A stretch of DNA of 64,000 nucleotides from Archangium sp. GTDB taxonomy: Bacteria; Myxococcota; Myxococcia; Myxococcales; Myxococcaceae. The stretch is from positions 124,001-188,000 of the forward strand of contig JAUXRX010000009.1 in NCBI GenBank assembly GCA_030681645.1, given 5' to 3'. Positions within the stretch are counted from its first letter, which is position 1, and the number at the start of each line of letters is the position of its first letter. The notes beneath the pieces are model-generated. The model searched no databases, had not been told where the DNA came from, and saw only the letters and a program-made list of their open reading frames with translations. This document shows positions 1-7,703 of this stretch, in pieces. A program made the position numbers and the translations under genes.

Positions 1-128
1 CAGCGGAGGGCCGTGACACACGTTCCTCCTTCCCTCCGCGTGCCGTCTCCGCACGTGAGCAGGTCTGGCGGGCGACAGCCGACCGCGGTGAGCACCACGA
101 CGAGGAGTCCCAGGATTCGCTTGGTCAT
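1..128 (-). CDS. Lipoprotein, N-terminal fragment cut by window edge
   Basis: The reverse strand from an ATG at 128 encodes 42 residues running off the left edge. They begin MTKRILGLLVVVLTAVGC, a basic start, a hydrophobic core and a lipobox-like AVGC, so this is a lipoprotein signal peptide. The visible mature part is Cys-containing (C at about residues 18, 26 and 37), with spacing like short Cys-rich 'CGDGT...GGTC' modules seen in secreted proteins of related bacteria. The rest of the gene lies outside the window and no function can be given. It is divergent from the lipoprotein gene at 308, and the palindromic element at 218-307 lies between them. Confidence 0.7.
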   Translation of the reverse strand, partial: MTKRILGLLVVVLTAVGCRPPDLLTCGDGTRREGGTCVTALR

Positions 129-217
129 GCCGCGGCCCTTCAGCAAGTGCTGTGCCCGTTTGAATAAGGTTGAATTTCGAGCAGTTGCCGCCGGGCGTGA
201 GAAAGCTGTCAGGCGAG

Positions 218-307
218 AAATGGGGACAGGCTACTTATTGCTAGCCGTTGGCGCCGCTGGACGAGAGGCTCGAGAGACGGCGAGCAATAAGTAGCCTGTC
301 CCCATTT
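218..307. repeat. REP-like inverted repeat with 25-bp perfect arms
   Basis: Arms at 218-242 and 283-307 are exact reverse complements and begin AAATGGGGACAGGC. After one mismatch the pairing continues into the 40-base middle (GCCGT with ACGGC), so a transcript could form a long hairpin. The same AAATGGGGACAGGC core forms the palindrome at 5931-5965, which makes this a dispersed family and not a chance stem. The right arm ends at the base before the ATG at 308. I see no transposase nearby. The layout resembles REP/REPIN elements moved in trans by TnpA-REP (RAYT) proteins. That link is inference. Confidence 0.8.
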
Positions 308-790
308 ATGCTCCGTGCCTTCCTCCCCGTCCTCTTCTTCCTCGCGACGGCGTGTGGTCGCGGACCCGGCACGTTGCACGGCACCGAGGAGAGTCCCTTC
401 GACCTGCGCCAGACGAGGCTGTGGCGCGAGCAGCGCAGGCTCGTCATCGACGCACAGGACAAGGAGACCACCTGCGGCCAGAAGCTCAAGACCGGCACCA
501 CCATCCAGTTGGTCTTCTCCCTTCCCGATGGCGGGCTCCCGCACCCGGGAAGGTATGCGATCTCCGACGTGAGGCCCGTGCGCCTCGTCACCGACACCAG
601 CTGCGCTGTCAGCCAATCCGTCGCCGCCGAGGCGGGCGAGGTCGAGGTGGTCGAGGTGCGCGAAGCGGTTCGCTCCATGGGCCCGGAGGTGGACCTGCGG
701 GTCAACCTCACGTTCGCCGGCGCCGTGGTCCAGGGCTCGCTCCACGCCACGACCTGCGCCTTCTCCGCCGCGTACTGCGACGCGAACTGA
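308..790 (+). CDS. Putative lipoprotein, unknown function
   Basis: 160 residues starting MLRAFLPVLFFLATACGRGPG, a lipoprotein signal peptide with lipobox ATAC, so it is probably membrane-anchored in the periplasm or on the cell surface. An in-frame start at 248 would run through the inverted repeat and is rejected because the signal peptide starts at 308. The mature part has four further Cys (CGQ, CAVS, CAFS, CDAN), which could form two disulphides, and alternates short charged and hydrophobic stretches that suggest beta structure. I do not recognise a family. The start codon directly abuts the repeat arm ending at 307, so the element supplies the leader and any ribosome-binding site. Confidence 0.6.
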   Translation: MLRAFLPVLFFLATACGRGPGTLHGTEESPFDLRQTRLWREQRRLVIDAQDKETTCGQKLKTGTTIQLVFSLPDGGLPHPGRYAISDVRPVRLVTDTSCAVSQSVAAEAGEVEVVEVREAVRSMGPEVDLRVNLTFAGAVVQGSLHATTCAFSAAYCDAN

Positions 791-809
791 GTGCTAAACA
801 GCGCGTTCC

Positions 810-1577
810 ATGAACCGACTCATCCTCTTCGCGCTGCTCTCGTTCCCCGCCATGGCCGCCCTCAAGACGACGAAGGTGCCGTACGAGCTCGACAAGACGA
901 AGTTCGAAGGCGTGCTCGTGTTCGACGACGCCGCCACGCCGCGCCCGGGCCTCGTGCTCGTGCCCAACTGGCTCGGCATCAACGACGCCAACCTGAAGCA
1001 GGCTGAGCTCGTCGCCGCCCGCGGCTACGTCGTCTTCGTCGCCGACATGTACGGCATCGCCGCGCGCCCGAAGAACCAGGAGGAGGCGGGCAAGGCCGCC
1101 GGCGCGGTGAAGGGCAACCGCGCCCTCATGCGTCAGCGCGTGAACAAGGCGCTGCAGCTGCTGCTCGGCGCGAAGGGCGTGCCGCTCGACGTCAAGCGCG
1201 TGGGGGCGATTGGCTTCTGCTTCGGTGGCACCGCCGCGCTCGAGCTCGCTCGCAGCGGCGCGAAGGTGGGCGGCGTGGTGTCGTTTCATGGCGGCCTCGC
1301 TTCGCCCACTCCCGAAGACGCGAAGAACATCGGCGCGAAGGTGCTCGCGCTGCACGGGGCGGATGATCCAAACGTGCCTCCCGATGAGGTGGCCGGGTTT
1401 CAGGCCGAGATGCGCGCCGCGAAGGTGGATTGGCAGCTGGTCTCGTTCGGGAACGCCGTGCACAGCTTCACGGATGTCGACGCGAATACGCCCGGTCGCG
1501 CGCAGTACAACGCCGTCGTCGCAGGGCGCGCGTACGGCATGATGGATGACTTCTTTGCCGAGGCGTTCAAGCCCTGA
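810..1577 (+). CDS. Dienelactone hydrolase family protein, exported
   Basis: 255 residues. A short signal peptide (MNRLILFALLSFPAMA) is followed by an alpha/beta-hydrolase fold of the dienelactone hydrolase type. The expected triad is visible: nucleophile Cys in GFCFGG (about residue 138), Asp in HGADDP, and His in AVHSFT near the C-terminus. The family hydrolyses lactones or esters; many members are general carboxylesterases, so the substrate is open. The signal peptide places it in the periplasm, whereas the classical chlorocatechol-pathway enzymes are cytoplasmic, and no aromatic-degradation genes are nearby. It ends two bases before the next start and is probably co-transcribed with the TPR protein at 1580. 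Confidence 0.85.
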   Translation: MNRLILFALLSFPAMAALKTTKVPYELDKTKFEGVLVFDDAATPRPGLVLVPNWLGINDANLKQAELVAARGYVVFVADMYGIAARPKNQEEAGKAAGAVKGNRALMRQRVNKALQLLLGAKGVPLDVKRVGAIGFCFGGTAALELARSGAKVGGVVSFHGGLASPTPEDAKNIGAKVLALHGADDPNVPPDEVAGFQAEMRAAKVDWQLVSFGNAVHSFTDVDANTPGRAQYNAVVAGRAYGMMDDFFAEAFKP

Positions 1578-1579
1578 AG

Positions 1580-3058
1580 ATGATCGAGCTGGATCGGTTT
1601 GCCCTCTTCCCGACCCTCTCCCGCTCGGGGAGAGGGAGATGTGTCCTCCTCCTGCTGGGGATGCTGTCCTCGTGTGCTCACGTCGCTCCGGAGTGCGCCA
1701 CGCACGGCGGCACGCCCTGGCTCGAGCTCAGCTCGGAGCACTTCGTGGTGCGCACCAACCTGGCTCCCGAAGAGGCGCGTGGTGCCACCGTGCAGCTCGA
1801 GCGCGCCCGCGCGTCGGTGCTCGCCGCGCTCCCCTCCGCGCTGACCGCGCCCCCGCTCGAGGTCGTCGTCTTCACCAGCCCCGCCCAGCTGCATGACCTG
1901 TCCGGTGACCCGCTCCTCGACGGCGCCCTCACGCACGACTGGAAGGGCCCGCTGCTGCTCACCGCCCACGCCGCCTCGTTCCTCGACGTGACGCAGCTGC
2001 GCCTGATGCTGCACCAGCTCGCGCACCACTTCTCTGCCGGCGCCTTGAAGCGATGGCCGCGCTGGTTCGAGGAGGGCCTGGCCATCTACCTCGAGACCCT
2101 CGTCATCGACCCCGAGGCGAAGACCGCGGTGCGCGGCCGGGCGAACCAGGAGCGGCTCGATGAGGTGATGCGGTGGGGCATTCTCCCCGTGCAGTCGCTC
2201 TGGGCGTGGGACGTCGAGCCGGAACAGCTCACCGGCCTCGAGCAACACCGCGCCGCCAGCGCGTGGTTCTGGGTGCACTTCCTCTTCAATGAGCACCGGC
2301 CTGCCCTGGAGCGCTTCATGCGCAGCCTCGCGGAAGGCGATGAGCCCAAGGCCGCGTGGGCCACCGCGTTTGGTGACCTCGCGCCCCAGGCGATGGCTGA
2401 GGCCGCGGCCGCGTACATCGCCCGCCAGCAGACGCGGTCCCAGCAGATGGACCTGGGCCAGCTCAACACCACCCTCACCGAGAAGCCGCTGCCTGACGCG
2501 CAGGTGCACGCGCTGCTCGCGCGCGTCGCGGCGGTGACCTTCGCGTGGCCGCGGGCGCGCACCGAGGCCCGGGCGGCGATGGCCCTCGATCCGAAAGACG
2601 CGCGGGCGATGGAGCAGGGCGTGGTGGTGCAGGAGACGGTCGAGGCCCGCATCGCCGCGGCGCGCGTCTTGACCACCGAGCTGCCCGCCGAGGCGAGCGG
2701 GTGGTTGCTGCTCGCCCTGGCGCTCCCGCCGGGCGACCCGGAGCGGGGCGTCGCGCTCGAGCGCGCGGTCGAGCTGGAGCCGCTGTCGGGGCACGCGCTC
2801 AGCGAGCTGGCCACCTTCCGGTGTGCGGAGGGCAGGTGCTCCGAGAGCCTCGAGCTGGTGGAGAAGGCGGTGCGCCTGGCTCCCGGTGACTCGCGCGTGC
2901 ACGCCGCGGCGGCCGTGGTGTCGATGAAGGCGGGGCAGTGTGGGCGGGCCGCGGTGAGTCAGCAGCGCGCGCTCGAGGTGCTGCCCCATCGCGCGTCGGC
3001 GGCGCTGCGGGCGCAGCTGCGAACGCGGTTGGGTGAGTACTTGAAGTGCGGGCGCTGA
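1580..3058 (+). CDS. Lipoprotein with degenerate gluzincin motif and TPR-like C-terminus
   Basis: 492 residues. The N-terminus is hydrophobic with lipobox LSSC (Cys about 32). Residues 50-180 look like a peptidase-MA-type zinc peptidase: LHQLAHH at about 144-150 and WFEEGLAIYLE with the third ligand Glu at about 165. The usual HExxH is HQLAH here, so both zinc His remain but the catalytic Glu is Gln (codon CAG). Residues 280-490 are Ala/Leu/Glu-rich helices like TPRs. Known members are peptidases; this one is probably an inactive binding scaffold. The first 22 codons run through a palindromic repeat (1614-1636), so the signal peptide n-region is repeat-encoded. Start 1580 is the only ATG that keeps a full signal peptide. 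Confidence 0.7.
   Translation: MIELDRFALFPTLSRSGRGRCVLLLLGMLSSCAHVAPECATHGGTPWLELSSEHFVVRTNLAPEEARGATVQLERARASVLAALPSALTAPPLEVVVFTSPAQLHDLSGDPLLDGALTHDWKGPLLLTAHAASFLDVTQLRLMLHQLAHHFSAGALKRWPRWFEEGLAIYLETLVIDPEAKTAVRGRANQERLDEVMRWGILPVQSLWAWDVEPEQLTGLEQHRAASAWFWVHFLFNEHRPALERFMRSLAEGDEPKAAWATAFGDLAPQAMAEAAAAYIARQQTRSQQMDLGQLNTTLTEKPLPDAQVHALLARVAAVTFAWPRARTEARAAMALDPKDARAMEQGVVVQETVEARIAAARVLTTELPAEASGWLLLALALPPGDPERGVALERAVELEPLSGHALSELATFRCAEGRCSESLELVEKAVRLAPGDSRVHAAAAVVSMKAGQCGRAAVSQQRALEVLPHRASAALRAQLRTRLGEYLKCGR
1614..1636. repeat. CCCTCTCCC hairpin, inside a coding start
   Basis: CCCTCTCCC (1614-1622) and GGGAGAGGG (1628-1636) form a 9-bp stem with a 5-base loop. It is one of eight copies of this stem in the window. 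Unlike the others it lies inside a gene, in codons 12-19 of the lipoprotein at 1580. It could hinder translation initiation or simply be an insertion the signal peptide tolerates. Confidence 0.75.
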
Positions 3059-3205
3059 GGGTGTCGGGGAAGGGCCCTCGACTTCGCTCGCAGGGTCGAC
3101 CGAAATTGGGCTCGCCCCCCGTTCGGGGTGAACGGTGATGAGCTCGACCGCTATTTCGATCGACCCTCTCGGGCTGAACGGATGAGGCCGTTCACGCCGA
3201 GCGGC
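3059..3205. terminator. Convergent-gene spacer with nested inverted repeats
   Basis: This 147-bp spacer separates two genes that end facing each other. Arms at 3092-3106 and 3153-3167 pair at 14 of 15 positions (AGGGTCGACCGAAAT with ATTTCGATCGACCCT). It also contains CCCTCGACTTCGCTCG (3075-3090) and several GTTC-GGGGTGAAC pieces, which recur at 43769-43804 and 63931-63982. A bidirectional transcription end is likely. No U-tract is visible, so intrinsic termination is inferred from structure and position only. Confidence 0.55.
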
Positions 3206-4978
3206 TCAGGGCGCCAGCAGGCTGTGCAGCCGCGGCAGCTCGAGCGTCTGCCCCACGGCGGGCAACCGCAGCGGCGCGAGCTCGCCGTTCTCCCACTGCG
3301 CGATGGTGTAGCCGCCGAGGTCCGGGTTCTCGTCGAACCGCAGGCTGATGCGATTCGGCAGCCCCTCGTTCAGCCCCACCACCGTCACCTCGCTGCCTTC
3401 GAGCTTCACCTTCATTCCCAGCGGCAGGGGGAACGACGCGCCGCGCATGAGCTGCTCGAACACCGTCTCGAGCATGCGGCCGTCCACGACCTCGAGCTCC
3501 ACCGTGTCCGGCCCGGTGCGGGTGAGCCGATGCGCGAACGGCGCGAAGGAGAGCGTGTTCCAGCTACGCGGCAGTGGCTTGTGATGCCACGCGCGCACCA
3601 TCGGCACGTAGAGCGACGCCGCCGGGTCGGGCGCCACGAAGATCACCACCCGCCCCGCCAGCGCCTCGTCTGACAGCTTCGTCTCGAGCGATGAGCGCGT
3701 CTGCTCGTCCGCTCCGAGCTTGAGGATGACGGCCGCCGCCGGCCACCCCAGCAACCCCACCACCACGTTCATCACGAAGAGCAGCCGCGCCCCTGCGCGC
3801 AGCAGGCGATCGCCGGCCGCGCGCCAGCCGTACAGCAGCACCACCGCGACCAATGCCGAGCCGCCGATGGAAGGCATCAACAGCAGCCGGTTCAACGGAA
3901 AGGTCGCCAGCACGGGCACGAGCGAGAAGGCGGCGCCGAGGGTGAGCCAGCGCACGCCCCGCCGCTCCGGCTCGGGCAGGCGCGGCCACACCCGCCGCGC
4001 CAGCACCACCATCAGCACCAGCGCGAGCACGCCCGTGGCAGCCAGGAGAGGCCGCGCCGCGACCCGCACCATCCACAGGTCCGCGGTCGCGCCGAGGAAC
4101 TGCGCGCCGATCAACGCGAGCGCCTTCGCGGGCGCCTGCACCAGGAAGCGCAGCGGCTCGCGCATGGGGTCGACGTAGATCTCCGAGCCGTACGCACCCG
4201 AGCCGCTCGCCCGGTAGAGGGCGATGTAGCCGGCGCCGAGCAGCGCGATCGGCACGAGCGAGCGCAGCCGGGTGCGCCACGGCCCCGGGGCGGCGGTGAG
4301 CTCGTACGCCACGAGGTAGGCGATCGCGCCCAGCGCCGTCTCGCCGGCAGAGAGCCCGACCGCGCAGCCGAGCAGCGAGAGCGGCAGACCCGGGCGCCAG
4401 CCCTGCTCGCGCCAGCGCACGTGCGCGAGGACTCCGAGCAGCGCGGCCACCGTGGAGACCAACGCGTTGCGGTTGGCGATCCACCCGGCCACCACCGTGT
4501 GCGCGTCGTCGAGGGTGAAGAGGAGGGCGGCGAGGCCGGCCAGCGGCGCCACAGGTCCGAGCGCGCGCCTGAAGAGCGCGGCCACCACCGCGACCAGCGC
4601 GACGTGCCAGGCCACCGAGTGCAGGTGGTGGAAGAAGAACGCGCGCCCGAAGGCGAGGGCGTCGAAGTTCGCCAACGCGCAGGTGAGCGGGCGCAGGAAG
4701 GAGAACTTGAGCTCGGGCAGCGTCCACCAGGAATACGGGCCACGCTCGATGATCGGCCGCAGGCGCGCGGGATCGCCCCAGGCGAAGGTGAAGAGATCCC
4801 ACGGCGTCACCGGCATCAGCGCCGCCCGCTCGATCGCCAGCTGGTGGAAGTAGTCGTCGGCGAAGAGGCCCACGAAGCAGAAGGGCAGGGAAAGCACGGT
4901 GGCCAGGAGGACGGCGGTGCGCCCGGCTCCGGGCCCGAACACGTGCCGGCGCCAGCCCTGGAGTGCTTCGTCGGCCAC
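3206..4978 (-). CDS. Polytopic membrane protein, GT-C glycosyltransferase-like
   Basis: 590 residues from a GTG at 4978 (VADEALQGW); the 54 upstream in-frame residues are low-hydrophobicity and antisense to the rimK start, so I excluded them. About ten hydrophobic segments follow. The first ends in a loop with FADDYFH (about residues 39-45), reminiscent of the acidic first-loop motif of GT-C glycosyltransferases that use polyprenyl-phosphate sugars. The C-terminal 150 residues are soluble and beta-rich, probably periplasmic. I recognise the architecture but no named family, so the transferase role is tentative. It is divergent from rimK with 69 bp between starts. Confidence 0.55.
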   Translation of the reverse strand: MADEALQGWRRHVFGPGAGRTAVLLATVLSLPFCFVGLFADDYFHQLAIERAALMPVTPWDLFTFAWGDPARLRPIIERGPYSWWTLPELKFSFLRPLTCALANFDALAFGRAFFFHHLHSVAWHVALVAVVAALFRRALGPVAPLAGLAALLFTLDDAHTVVAGWIANRNALVSTVAALLGVLAHVRWREQGWRPGLPLSLLGCAVGLSAGETALGAIAYLVAYELTAAPGPWRTRLRSLVPIALLGAGYIALYRASGSGAYGSEIYVDPMREPLRFLVQAPAKALALIGAQFLGATADLWMVRVAARPLLAATGVLALVLMVVLARRVWPRLPEPERRGVRWLTLGAAFSLVPVLATFPLNRLLLMPSIGGSALVAVVLLYGWRAAGDRLLRAGARLLFVMNVVVGLLGWPAAAVILKLGADEQTRSSLETKLSDEALAGRVVIFVAPDPAASLYVPMVRAWHHKPLPRSWNTLSFAPFAHRLTRTGPDTVELEVVDGRMLETVFEQLMRGASFPLPLGMKVKLEGSEVTVVGLNEGLPNRISLRFDENPDLGGYTIAQWENGELAPLRLPAVGQTLELPRLHSLLAP

Positions 4979-5047
4979 GCCTCGACTGTAGCCGAGGGCC
5001 TTCTTCGACAGTCTCCTTGCGGGAGAAGGTGTACGGTGCCCGCCGTC

Positions 5048-5932
5048 ATGCCCCGCCAGCGGCTCTGCATCCTGTCGCGCAAGAAGTCGCTGTACTCGAC
5101 GTCCCGGCTGGTCGAGGCGGCGCGGGAACAGGGCGCCCACCCCATCGTGATGGACACCCTGCGCTGCACGCTGGTGGTCGCGCCCGCGGGGAACTCACTC
5201 TTCTATCGGGGCCTGCCGGTGGAAGGCCTCGCCGCCGCGATTCCGCGCATCGGCGCGAGCATCACCGGCTACGGCATGGCGGTGGTCAGCCACCTCGAGA
5301 CGATGAACATCCCCGTCGCCAACCCGGCCGGCGCCATCGCGCGCAGCCGCGACAAGCTGCGCTGCCTGCAGTTGCTCGCGCAGGCTGGCGTCGACGTGCC
5401 GCGCACGGTGATGGCCACGGTGGGCGCGAAGGTGCGGCACCTGGTCGACGCGGTGGGCGGGTTGCCCTGCATCATCAAGCTGCTCCGCGGCACGCAGGGC
5501 GTGGGCGTGATGATCGCCAACACCCGCGCCGAGGCCGAGACCATCGTGCAGACCTTCTGGGGCCTGGGCCAGGACGTGTGCCTGCAGGAGTTCATCACCG
5601 AGTCGTCGGGCAAGGACGTGCGCGCGCTGGTGGTGGGCGACGAGGTGGTGGGCGCGATGCGGCGGCAGGCCCAGGGCGGTGAGTTTCGCAGCAACATCCA
5701 CCGCGGCGGCGAGGCGAAGTCGCTTCGCCTCGACAAGCACTACCAGGAGACCGCCGTGCGGGCGGCGAAGACCATCGGCCTCACCGTGTGCGGCGTCGAC
5801 ATGCTCGAGGGGAAGACCGGCCCGAAGGTGATGGAGCTCAACTCGAGCCCGGGCTTCGAGGGCCTCGAGCAGGCGACGAAGAAGGACATCGCCGGGGCGA
5901 TCGTCAGGCACACGCTGCAGTTGTCGAGGTAG
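5048..5932 (+). CDS. rimK: RimK, ribosomal protein S6 glutamate ligase (ATP-grasp)
   Basis: 294 residues, the same size as E. coli RimK and alignable along its length from my memory of that sequence: ILSRKKSLYS at the N-terminus, IPRIGASITGYG, the ATP-grasp stretches KLLRGTQGVGV and LQEFI, then RRQAQGGEFRSNIHRGG and VMELNSSPGFEG (metal ligands E and N) near the end. RimK adds glutamates to the C-terminus of ribosomal protein S6 using ATP. Some homologues modify other proteins or small molecules, so the substrate is inferred. Start is ATG 5048. A longer in-frame extension overlaps the divergent gene and lacks family similarity. The stop lies inside the palindrome at 5931-5965. Confidence 0.9.
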   Translation: MPRQRLCILSRKKSLYSTSRLVEAAREQGAHPIVMDTLRCTLVVAPAGNSLFYRGLPVEGLAAAIPRIGASITGYGMAVVSHLETMNIPVANPAGAIARSRDKLRCLQLLAQAGVDVPRTVMATVGAKVRHLVDAVGGLPCIIKLLRGTQGVGVMIANTRAEAETIVQTFWGLGQDVCLQEFITESSGKDVRALVVGDEVVGAMRRQAQGGEFRSNIHRGGEAKSLRLDKHYQETAVRAAKTIGLTVCGVDMLEGKTGPKVMELNSSPGFEGLEQATKKDIAGAIVRHTLQLSR

Positions 5933-5965
5933 GAAATGGGGACAGGCAGCCTGTCCCCATTTCCT
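5931..5965. terminator. 35-bp palindrome between convergent stops (REP-family core)
   Basis: Two 17-bp arms (5931-5947 and 5949-5965) pair perfectly around a single A, built on the same AAATGGGGACAGGC core as the element at 218-307. It overlaps the stop codons of rimK (ending 5932) and ddaH (ending 5964), so it sits exactly at a convergent junction where it can act as a bidirectional terminator or protect 3' ends. Confidence 0.85.
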
Positions 5966-6716
5966 AGAACCGCAGTGACATGCAGGTCAGCGCGCCGTCC
6001 ATCTTCTGCACCTCGCTCTGCTCGAGCACGCGCAGCGGCAGCCCGAGCCGCGCGAGCATCGCCTCGGTGCGGGGAAACCCCCGCGGCATGAGCAGCGTGC
6101 CGTTGACCCACAGCACGTTCGCGGCGTAGGCCTCGTCGGCAGGCACGACGAGCTGCTCGTAGCCGAGGAAGTCTTCGCTCAGTGCTTCGGTCAGCACCAC
6201 CACGTCGGCGCCCGCCCAGGTGACGCTGCTCTTGAGGTGCAGCCCCGCAGGGACGCGCACCGGCGTGACGGAGTACCCGTGCGGGCGGAGGATCTCGGCG
6301 AGCTCTTCTGCGCCGCTCTTGTTGGTGCGTTCGCTCAGACCGACGAACACGCGCTTGCCCATGGCCAGCACGTCGCCTCCGTCGAGCGTGGCCGGCGCGC
6401 TGAGCTGCACCATGGGACGGAACCTGGCCACCGTCGCCGACAGCGCTTCCGCTTCGGCCAGTCGCTCCGGCGCTCCCGGCCTCGTGACCACCGCGAGCTC
6501 GGGGAACATGAGCGCCGCGTCTTCGACGAAGTACGCGTCGGGGTGACCGTCGAGCGCGTCGAGGTGCGTGATGGTGAGGCCGAGGTCTCGCAGCGTCTGC
6601 ACGTAGGCCGCGTGTTGGCGGAGGAGGGCGGGGTGGTCGGGTTTTCCGAGGGTGGAGGTGGTCAGGCCCGAGCCTGCATCGGGTCCCGGCGTTCGGACGA
6701 TCGCTTGGGTGAACAT
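5964..6716 (-). CDS. ddaH: Dimethylarginine dimethylaminohydrolase (DDAH)
   Basis: 250 residues, the expected size. The amidinotransferase-like fold is recognisable: PDAYFVEDAALMF (substrate Asp/Glu), APATLDGGDVL, catalytic His in PAGLHLKSSVT (about residue 162), and the nucleophile Cys five residues before the end in ALTCMSLRF. DDAH converts methylated arginines to citrulline plus methylamines. Arginine deiminase-like activity on arginine is the alternative, but the short length and the C-terminal Cys favour DDAH. No other arginine-catabolic genes are nearby. It converges on rimK through the shared palindrome. Confidence 0.88.
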   Translation of the reverse strand: MFTQAIVRTPGPDAGSGLTTSTLGKPDHPALLRQHAAYVQTLRDLGLTITHLDALDGHPDAYFVEDAALMFPELAVVTRPGAPERLAEAEALSATVARFRPMVQLSAPATLDGGDVLAMGKRVFVGLSERTNKSGAEELAEILRPHGYSVTPVRVPAGLHLKSSVTWAGADVVVLTEALSEDFLGYEQLVVPADEAYAANVLWVNGTLLMPRGFPRTEAMLARLGLPLRVLEQSEVQKMDGALTCMSLRF

Positions 6717-6726
6717 GTTTGGTTTG

Positions 6727-6757
6727 CCCTCTCCCTCTCAGGCTCTCAGGGAGAGGG
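6727..6757. terminator. CCCTCTCCC-family hairpin
   Basis: CCCTCTCCCT (6727-6736) pairs with AGGGAGAGGG (6748-6757) around an 11-base loop. It lies in the 49 bp between the EamA gene stop (6766) and the ddaH start (6716), both leftward, where it could end EamA transcription or attenuate read-through into ddaH. Confidence 0.7.
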
Positions 6758-6765
6758 AGACACAT

Positions 6766-7656
6766 CTACTTTGCCCGCTTCCGACTCGTGTTCAGCACTA
6801 CCAACCCCAGCAGCACCACCACTCCCACGTAGAAGCGCCAGGTCAGCTGCTCGGCCCCGGGGAAGATGAACCAGGCCAGCACCATCGCGTAGACGGGCTC
6901 GAGCGACACCGCGAGCGCCATCGCGTACGGCGCCAGCGTCTGCAGCACCCTCAGGCTCCACAGCCACGGCAGCACCGTGCAGCCCACCCCGAGCACCAGC
7001 AGCAGGACTCCGTCCGTCCCTGACAGCTCGGTCGGCGCGACGAAGGTGCCCGGCTGGAGCACGAAGAACAGCGTCGTCACCAGCGCCGCCGCCGACAGCT
7101 CGTACAGCGTCATCACCTCGCCGCGCGATTCCCGCGCGAGCTTGCCGTTCAACGTGCCGAACGCCGACGAGAACAGCGCGCTGCCCATGCCCATCATCAG
7201 CCCGGTGAAGTCGGTGTTCGTCTCGACCTTCACCAGGAAGCCGACGCCGATCATCACCCCGAAGCCGATGAGCAGCTCAGACAGGACCGCCCGCCGCTTG
7301 AACACCAGCGGCTCGAGCAGCGCGGTGAAGAAGGTGATGGTCGACAGGCACAACACCGCCACCGCCACGCCCGCATGCTTGATGCACCCGTAGAAGAGCA
7401 GCCAGTGCAGCGCCACCAGCGTGCCGGCCACCGCGAACGAGCGCAGCTGCGCGAACGGCACCCGCAGCGGCAGGCCCCGCCACCAGATGACGAACGGCAT
7501 CACCGCCAGCACCACCAGCAGGCGGTACCAGACCAGGGGGATCGCCGAGAGCGAGATGAGCCTGCCGAGGATCGCCGTGAAGCCCCACACGAAGACGGTC
7601 AGGTGCATCAACGCATGGGCGGGGCCAGGCCCAAGCGGCGGGGGAGGGGTCTTCAT
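6766..7656 (-). CDS. EamA/DMT-family transporter
   Basis: 296 residues with ten hydrophobic helices in two five-helix halves, each an EamA domain (HLTVFVWGFTAILGRLIS... and ...LNGKLARESRGEVMTLYEL). The family exports amino acids, nucleobases or drugs across the inner membrane; the substrate is unknown. I chose ATG 7656 (MKTPPPPLGPG); an in-frame TTG at 7704 would collide with the divergent start. A second ATG at 7608 (MHLTVF) is also possible. It is divergent from the FHA-sigma54 activator with 47 bp between starts, so the two may share a control region. Confidence 0.85.
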   Translation of the reverse strand: MKTPPPPLGPGPAHALMHLTVFVWGFTAILGRLISLSAIPLVWYRLLVVLAVMPFVIWWRGLPLRVPFAQLRSFAVAGTLVALHWLLFYGCIKHAGVAVAVLCLSTITFFTALLEPLVFKRRAVLSELLIGFGVMIGVGFLVKVETNTDFTGLMMGMGSALFSSAFGTLNGKLARESRGEVMTLYELSAAALVTTLFFVLQPGTFVAPTELSGTDGVLLLVLGVGCTVLPWLWSLRVLQTLAPYAMALAVSLEPVYAMVLAWFIFPGAEQLTWRFYVGVVVLLGLVVLNTSRKRAK

Positions 7657-7703
7657 CAACTGGGCGCGGGAAATAGCGTGCTCGGTGGTAGCTTGCCCGC
7701 TCA

